DNA of 64,000 nucleotides from Desulfosporosinus sp. I2 (lineage in GTDB: Bacteria; Bacillota; Desulfitobacteriia; Desulfitobacteriales; Desulfitobacteriaceae). Position numbers and translations under genes: made by a program. The stretch is from positions 1-64,000 of the forward strand of contig NZ_JYNH01000011.1 of the NCBI RefSeq assembly GCF_000960765.1, given 5' to 3'. Below, in pieces: positions 63,973-64,000 of this stretch (position 1 is its first letter; every line of letters begins with the position of its first letter). A model generated the notes under the pieces. It was not told the origin of the DNA. It did not search any database and saw only the letters and a list, made by a program, of their open reading frames with translations.

Positions 63973-64000
63973 ATGGAAAAAAATAAGGATGAACTGGAAA
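63973..64000 (+). CDS. Start of an unidentified gene, cut by the window end
   Basis: ATG 63973 with GGGGGAA upstream opens a frame reading MEKNKDELE and continuing past the window. Too short to identify. Confidence 0.5.

Overview
The window looks like a chromosomal segment of an anaerobic, endospore-forming, hydrogen-using Firmicute of the Peptococcaceae/Desulfitobacteriaceae type. Desulfosporosinus or a close relative is the best guess. This is an inference from gene content (membrane-bound [NiFe] hydrogenase with a full hyp set, intact sigK, SpoIID and BofC-like proteins, YjcZ-like micro-proteins, T-box leaders, strong AGGAGG ribosome sites), not from a database match. No rRNA, tRNA, CRISPR array, prophage or insertion sequence was seen.

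Region 1 (1-13.1 kb) is a hydrogen-metabolism island. hypA-hypB converge on a minus-strand operon hydA-hydB-cytochrome b-maturation protease. Upstream of that operon lies a large regulator joining ferredoxin, degenerate [FeFe]-hydrogenase-like, sigma-54 AAA+ and Fis-HTH domains. A textbook -24/-12 promoter precedes hydA, and TTGTAC-type motifs lie at both ends of the regulator gene. Divergently follow hypF-hypC-hypD-hypE and a DUF3842 gene.

Region 2 (13.2-26.7 kb) is housekeeping: cysK, yebC, a BofC-like gene, ruvC-ruvA-(Uma2)-ruvB, a SpoIID-domain protein, queA-tgt-yajC, an EcsC protein, an HD hydrolase and secD-secF.

Region 3 (26.7-31 kb) is an accessory patch. It holds palindrome-mosaic repeats, a deacetylase lipoprotein, four tandem genes for 29-48-residue membrane peptides, a convergent 27-residue Trp/Gly-rich peptide gene, a membrane protein and a CDF transporter.

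Region 4 (31-46.3 kb): recJ, apt, relA/spoT, dtd, an MBL hydrolase, a T-box-controlled hisS-aspS operon, a frameshifted csoR-like gene with operator, trxA, rarA and the Rrf2-iscS-iscU-mnmA operon behind an IscR-like operator.

Region 5 (46.3-64 kb): several repeats, a PRC-barrel gene, an AI-2E-family permease, a possible small RNA, alaS, ireB, a ferredoxin-containing aldo/keto reductase, yqgF, a DUF1292 gene, a VanW lipoprotein split at a T8 tract, mltG, an orphan trpB behind a probable Trp T-box, a MoxR/VWA pair, a U32 peptidase, two duplicated DUF4911 genes, sigK and yqeG.

The most unusual items are the hydrogenase-like sigma-54 regulator with its promoter, the micro-protein cluster with the Trp-rich peptide, the two families of dispersed palindromic repeats, and two genes interrupted by single frameshifts.
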